NCBI GenBank assembly: GCA_016716565.1
Contig: JADJWC010000001.1
Span: forward strand, 806,001-870,000
Reading direction: 5' to 3'
From: a bacterium
GTDB lineage: Bacteria; Bacteroidota; Ignavibacteria; Ignavibacteriales; Ignavibacteriaceae
DNA: 64,000 bases
Shown here: positions 60,833 to 64,000 of the stretch, one piece after another
Layout: each line of letters opens with the position of its first letter
Position numbering within the stretch: position 1 is the first letter of the stretch
Notes under the pieces: model-generated
The model's input: only the letters and a program-made list of their open reading frames with translations
Told to the model about the DNA's origin: nothing
The model's database searches: none
Position numbers and translations under genes: made by a program

Positions 60833-63800
60833 ATGATGATAAAAAAACGAAAACCCAAAAAAGTATTAATCCTCGGCTCCGGTGCTTTGCAGATAGGGCA
60901 GGCTGGTGAGTTTGACTATTCCGGCTCGCAGGCAATTAAAGCATTAAAGGAAGACGGAATAACTTCCATCCTTATAAATCCGAACATCGCAACGATTCAA
61001 ACTTCAGAAAACTTTGCTGACAAAGTTTACTTCATTCCAATCACTGCTGAGTTTGTTGAACGTGTAATCGAGAAAGAACAGCCGGACAGCATTCTGCTAC
61101 AGTTTGGTGGACAGACTGCGTTGAATGTTGGTGTTCAGTTATTTGATAAAGGGATTCTCGAAAAGCATAATGTTCAAGTGCTCGGAACTCCTGTTGAAGC
61201 TATTAAGGATACAGAAGATAGACTTTTGTTTGCAAATAAGTGTACTGAAATCGGTTTGAAAGTTGCTCGAAGTAAAACAGCAAAGAGTGTCGACGAAGCA
61301 AACAGGGTTGCAAATGAAATTGGTTTTCCTGTGATGGTGAGAATCGCTTATGCACTTGGCGGACTTGGTTCAGGAATAGTCAATAATGAAAAAGAGTTAA
61401 AAGAAAAAGCAGAAAAAGCATTCCGATATACAAATCAAATCTTGATCGAAGAATCACTCTATGGCTGGAAAGAAGTTGAGTACGAAATTGTGCGTGATAA
61501 ATATGACAACTGCATTACAACCTGCTCGATGGAAAATATTGACCCGATGGGAATTCACACCGGTGACAGCGTTGTTATTGCTCCGGTTCAAACTCTTTCC
61601 GCACAGGAAAATTTCAAGCTTCGCTCGATAGGAATAAAATTAATTAGACATATCGGAGTGATCGGTGAATGCAATATCCAATATGCTCTTGATCCAAACT
61701 CAGATGATTACAGAATTATCGAAGTCAACGCTCGACTCAGCAGAAGTTCTGCACTTGCATCAAAAGCAACTGGCTATCCTCTAGCATTTATAGCAACAAA
61801 GCTTGCACTTGGTTATGCACTCAACGAAGTTGAAAACAGTATTACACAGGAAACTTCTGCATGTTTTGAGCCTGCACTAGATTATGTTGCGCTGAAATTT
61901 CCAAGATGGGATCTGCAGAAATTCCAGCAGGTTAGTACTCAGCTTGGTTCTGAAATGAAATCTGTTGGTGAAGTGATGTCACTCGGAAGAAGCTTTGAGG
62001 AAATTCTTCAAAAAGCGATCAGAATGCTTGATGTAGGTCTTAAAGGTCTTGTCTGCAATGATCTAAAGTTTGCTGATCTTGATAAAGAATTATCGCAACC
62101 AACTGACAAAAGAATTTTTGCAATTGCTGTTGCTTTGCAGAATGGTTACTCAATTGAGAAGATTCATCAGCTGACAAAGATTACTCCCTGGTTCCTTCAT
62201 AAAATGAAAAACATTGTCGAAACTGAATTGAAGTTGAAACAATCCGCCGTCGGCGGATCGAATGAAATTGATCCTACTTTAATGAAAGAAGCAAAGCAAA
62301 ATGGATTTTCGGATTTGCAGATAGCTGAGTTAATCGGCTCAACAGAAAATGAAGTCCGTGGAAAAAGAAAATCACTTGGTGTTTTCCCTGTTGTAAAACA
62401 AATCGATACCATGGCTGCAGAATATCCGGCACAAACAAATTATCTCTACTTGACTTATCACGGAAACGAGCACGATATCTCAGTGGGAGAGAAAAACCAA
62501 ATAGCGGTCATCGGAAGTGGTGCTTATCGTATTGGTTCGTCAGTTGAGTTTGATTGGTGCTGCGTTACAGCTGTTAATGGAATTAATAACAGCGGCTACA
62601 AATCCATAATGATTAATTGTAATCCGGAAACCGTTAGCACAGATTATGATATTTGCGACAAACTTTACTTCGAACAGCTTACTTTAGAAAGAGTTCTCGA
62701 CATTTGTGATTTGGAAAATCCAGAAGGTGTTATTGTTTCAATGGGTGGACAAGTTCCGAATAATCTTGCAATGAAGCTTCACAATGCAGGTGTAAAAATA
62801 ATCGGCACTTCTCCAATCCAGATTGATAACGCAGAAAGCAGACACAAGTTTTCGCAAATACTTGATAAGCTTGAGATAGACCAGCCGGAATGGAGTGAAG
62901 TTACAACTCTTGATGAAGCGAAAAAGTTTTCAGCGAAGGTTGGCTATCCGGTTTTAATAAGACCAAGTTATGTTCTTAGCGGTGCAGCGATGAGTATTGT
63001 TTTGACCGAAGATGAACTTGAAACTTATCTGGTAAAAGCAACTGAGCTGAACAGGGAACACCCTGTTGTCATCAGCAAGTTTATCACAGACGCACGCGAA
63101 ATTGAGATAGATGCTGTCTCTGATCACGGAGAACTTTTCTGTTATGCAATTGCTGAGCACGTAGAGAATGCAGGAGTTCATTCGGGTGATGCAACAATAG
63201 TGCTTCCTCCGCAGAGAACGTATCTTGAAACAATGAGAAGAATAAAAATCATCACAAAGAAAATTGCGAAAGAGTTTGAAATAAACGGACCATTCAACAT
63301 TCAGTTTATTGCAAAAGATAATGATGTGAAAGTAATTGAATGCAACCTTCGTGCATCACGAAGCTTTCCTTTTGTTTCAAAAACTTTGAAGATAAACTTT
63401 ATTGATATTGCGACACGAATTATGCTTGGTGAAAAAGTAGCGAAGATAGATAAATCATCTTTCGATCTTGATTATGTCGGAGTGAAAGCATCACAATTTT
63501 CTTTTACAAGATTGAAAGGCTCCGATCCTGTTACAGGAGTTGAGATGTCTTCAACAGGAGAAGTTGCTTGTCTTGGTGATGATTTCAATGAAGCATTTCT
63601 GAAATCTGTTTTATCAACCGGACAAAAAATTCCACGGAAAGCTGCTCTTCTTTCAACAGGAACTCCAAAAAACAAAGCTGAACTTCTGGAAGACATCATT
63701 GCACTGAAAAAAATGGGATTGAAATTCTACGGAACAAAAGGAACATCAGACTACTACAAGTTGAATGGGATTGATGTTGAAGTTCTTTACCGACCTTTTG

Positions 63801-64000
63801 ATGAAAAAGAACCATCGATATTAACTTATCTTGGTAATGGTGAAATTGATATGGTAATTAATATTCCAAAGACCGCAGAGAAAGTCGAGCTTGATAGTGA
63901 TTATATTATCCGCAGGAAAGCAGTTGATTTAAACATTCCTCTTTTCACAAACGTACAGGCAACAAAAAGATTTATAAAAGCACTTCAGCAATTCACAACG
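60833..64000 (+). CDS. carB: Carbamoyl-phosphate synthase large subunit, CAD-like, cut by window edge
   Basis: 1056 codons read open to the window end without a stop; only a short C-terminal piece should be missing. Two ATP-grasp halves are visible. The first has LILGSGALQIGQAGEFDYSG, LINPNIATIQTS, QFGGQTALNVG, IEVNARLSRSSALASK. The second has IGSGAYRIGSSVEFDWCC, SMGGQVPNNLAMKLH, RPSYVLSGAAM. The C-terminal MGS-like domain follows (ALLSTGTP ... FYGTKGTSDYY). It makes carbamoyl phosphate for pyrimidine and arginine synthesis with CarA. Most motifs match eukaryotic CAD/CPS1. A 15-base palindrome sits in frame at 62243-62257 in the linker between the halves. Start ATG; a second Met follows. Confidence 0.94.
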   Translation, partial: MMIKKRKPKKVLILGSGALQIGQAGEFDYSGSQAIKALKEDGITSILINPNIATIQTSENFADKVYFIPITAEFVERVIEKEQPDSILLQFGGQTALNVGVQLFDKGILEKHNVQVLGTPVEAIKDTEDRLLFANKCTEIGLKVARSKTAKSVDEANRVANEIGFPVMVRIAYALGGLGSGIVNNEKELKEKAEKAFRYTNQILIEESLYGWKEVEYEIVRDKYDNCITTCSMENIDPMGIHTGDSVVIAPVQTLSAQENFKLRSIGIKLIRHIGVIGECNIQYALDPNSDDYRIIEVNARLSRSSALASKATGYPLAFIATKLALGYALNEVENSITQETSACFEPALDYVALKFPRWDLQKFQQVSTQLGSEMKSVGEVMSLGRSFEEILQKAIRMLDVGLKGLVCNDLKFADLDKELSQPTDKRIFAIAVALQNGYSIEKIHQLTKITPWFLHKMKNIVETELKLKQSAVGGSNEIDPTLMKEAKQNGFSDLQIAELIGSTENEVRGKRKSLGVFPVVKQIDTMAAEYPAQTNYLYLTYHGNEHDISVGEKNQIAVIGSGAYRIGSSVEFDWCCVTAVNGINNSGYKSIMINCNPETVSTDYDICDKLYFEQLTLERVLDICDLENPEGVIVSMGGQVPNNLAMKLHNAGVKIIGTSPIQIDNAESRHKFSQILDKLEIDQPEWSEVTTLDEAKKFSAKVGYPVLIRPSYVLSGAAMSIVLTEDELETYLVKATELNREHPVVISKFITDAREIEIDAVSDHGELFCYAIAEHVENAGVHSGDATIVLPPQRTYLETMRRIKIITKKIAKEFEINGPFNIQFIAKDNDVKVIECNLRASRSFPFVSKTLKINFIDIATRIMLGEKVAKIDKSSFDLDYVGVKASQFSFTRLKGSDPVTGVEMSSTGEVACLGDDFNEAFLKSVLSTGQKIPRKAALLSTGTPKNKAELLEDIIALKKMGLKFYGTKGTSDYYKLNGIDVEVLYRPFDEKEPSILTYLGNGEIDMVINIPKTAEKVELDSDYIIRRKAVDLNIPLFTNVQATKRFIKALQQFTT
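62243..62257. repeat. Palindrome TCCGCCGTCGGCGGA inside carB
   Basis: A variant, one base different, of the palindrome found inside repeat copy 4 (48707) and in lpdA (49393). It encodes QSAVGG in the linker between the two halves of CarB. Confidence 0.7.

Overview
The window is AT-rich bacterial DNA, densely coded on both strands. It looks like an Ignavibacteria/Ignavibacteriales (Bacteroidota-Chlorobi group) chromosome. Two secreted proteins end in the 'NYPNPFNPxT' type A sorting domain of the type IX secretion system (T9SS). There is a carboxypeptidase-regulatory-like/TonB-dependent receptor, a YpdA-type bacillithiol-linked reductase, a homodimeric AceE pyruvate dehydrogenase, and lipoproteins with an acidic stretch after the lipobox Cys. 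No rRNA, tRNA, CRISPR array, prophage or transposase was seen. The taxonomic call is an inference from these traits, not from a marker gene.

Layout. 1-9.3 kb: envelope and housekeeping genes (a partial lamin-tail surface protein, a DinB-like protein, a DUF4397 lipoprotein, an orphan MlaF-type ATPase, an outer-membrane barrel, a CBS pair, carbamate kinase, Aat, an M24 peptidase). 9.6-29.1 kb: a glutamate and redox island. It holds two tandem modules, each a hexameric-type glutamate dehydrogenase followed by a large receiver-receiver-PPDK_N protein. The first large protein is split by a one-base frameshift and is followed by a PAS/HisKA_3 kinase and a LuxR-type regulator. The second is followed by a zinc-ribbon mini-protein and a third Glu/Leu-type dehydrogenase. 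Next comes a four-gene operon joining NuoE/NuoF/HoxU-like diaphorase parts and a fused GltD domain to an FMN glutamate synthase. 29-38.9 kb: TonB, an M14 T9SS peptidase, a HAD phosphatase, YpdA, class I FBP aldolase and a TPR protein. 39-44.8 kb, minus strand: a thioesterase, an EamA transporter, a TonB receptor, a metal exporter, a frameshifted hotdog thioesterase and pyruvoyl arginine decarboxylase. 44.9-48.5 kb, minus strand: DUF134, NifX, CGGC, radical SAM, NifX and Dps, then a membrane-anchored cytochrome c. 48.7-54.7 kb: the pyruvate dehydrogenase complex (aceE, aceF, lpdA). 54.9-64 kb: an Asp-box T9SS protein, a PIN-PhoH protein, and carA-carB of the eukaryote-like (CAD/CPS1) type, separated by a GIY-YIG gene bracketed by repeats.

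How the genes fit together. The island puts three glutamate dehydrogenases and a glutamate synthase beside two-component signalling genes and two unusual proteins that combine receiver domains with a PEP-synthase-type nucleotide-binding domain. The first two dehydrogenases differ at the two residues linked to NAD versus NADP choice. The region therefore looks like a regulated hub that balances nitrogen assimilation, glutamate oxidation and pyridine-nucleotide redox. A family of hairpin repeats (eight sites) is scattered between genes, and a related 15-bp palindrome also sits in frame inside lpdA and carB. Two genes carry frameshifts close to short A runs, so either base-calling error or real decay should be kept in mind.
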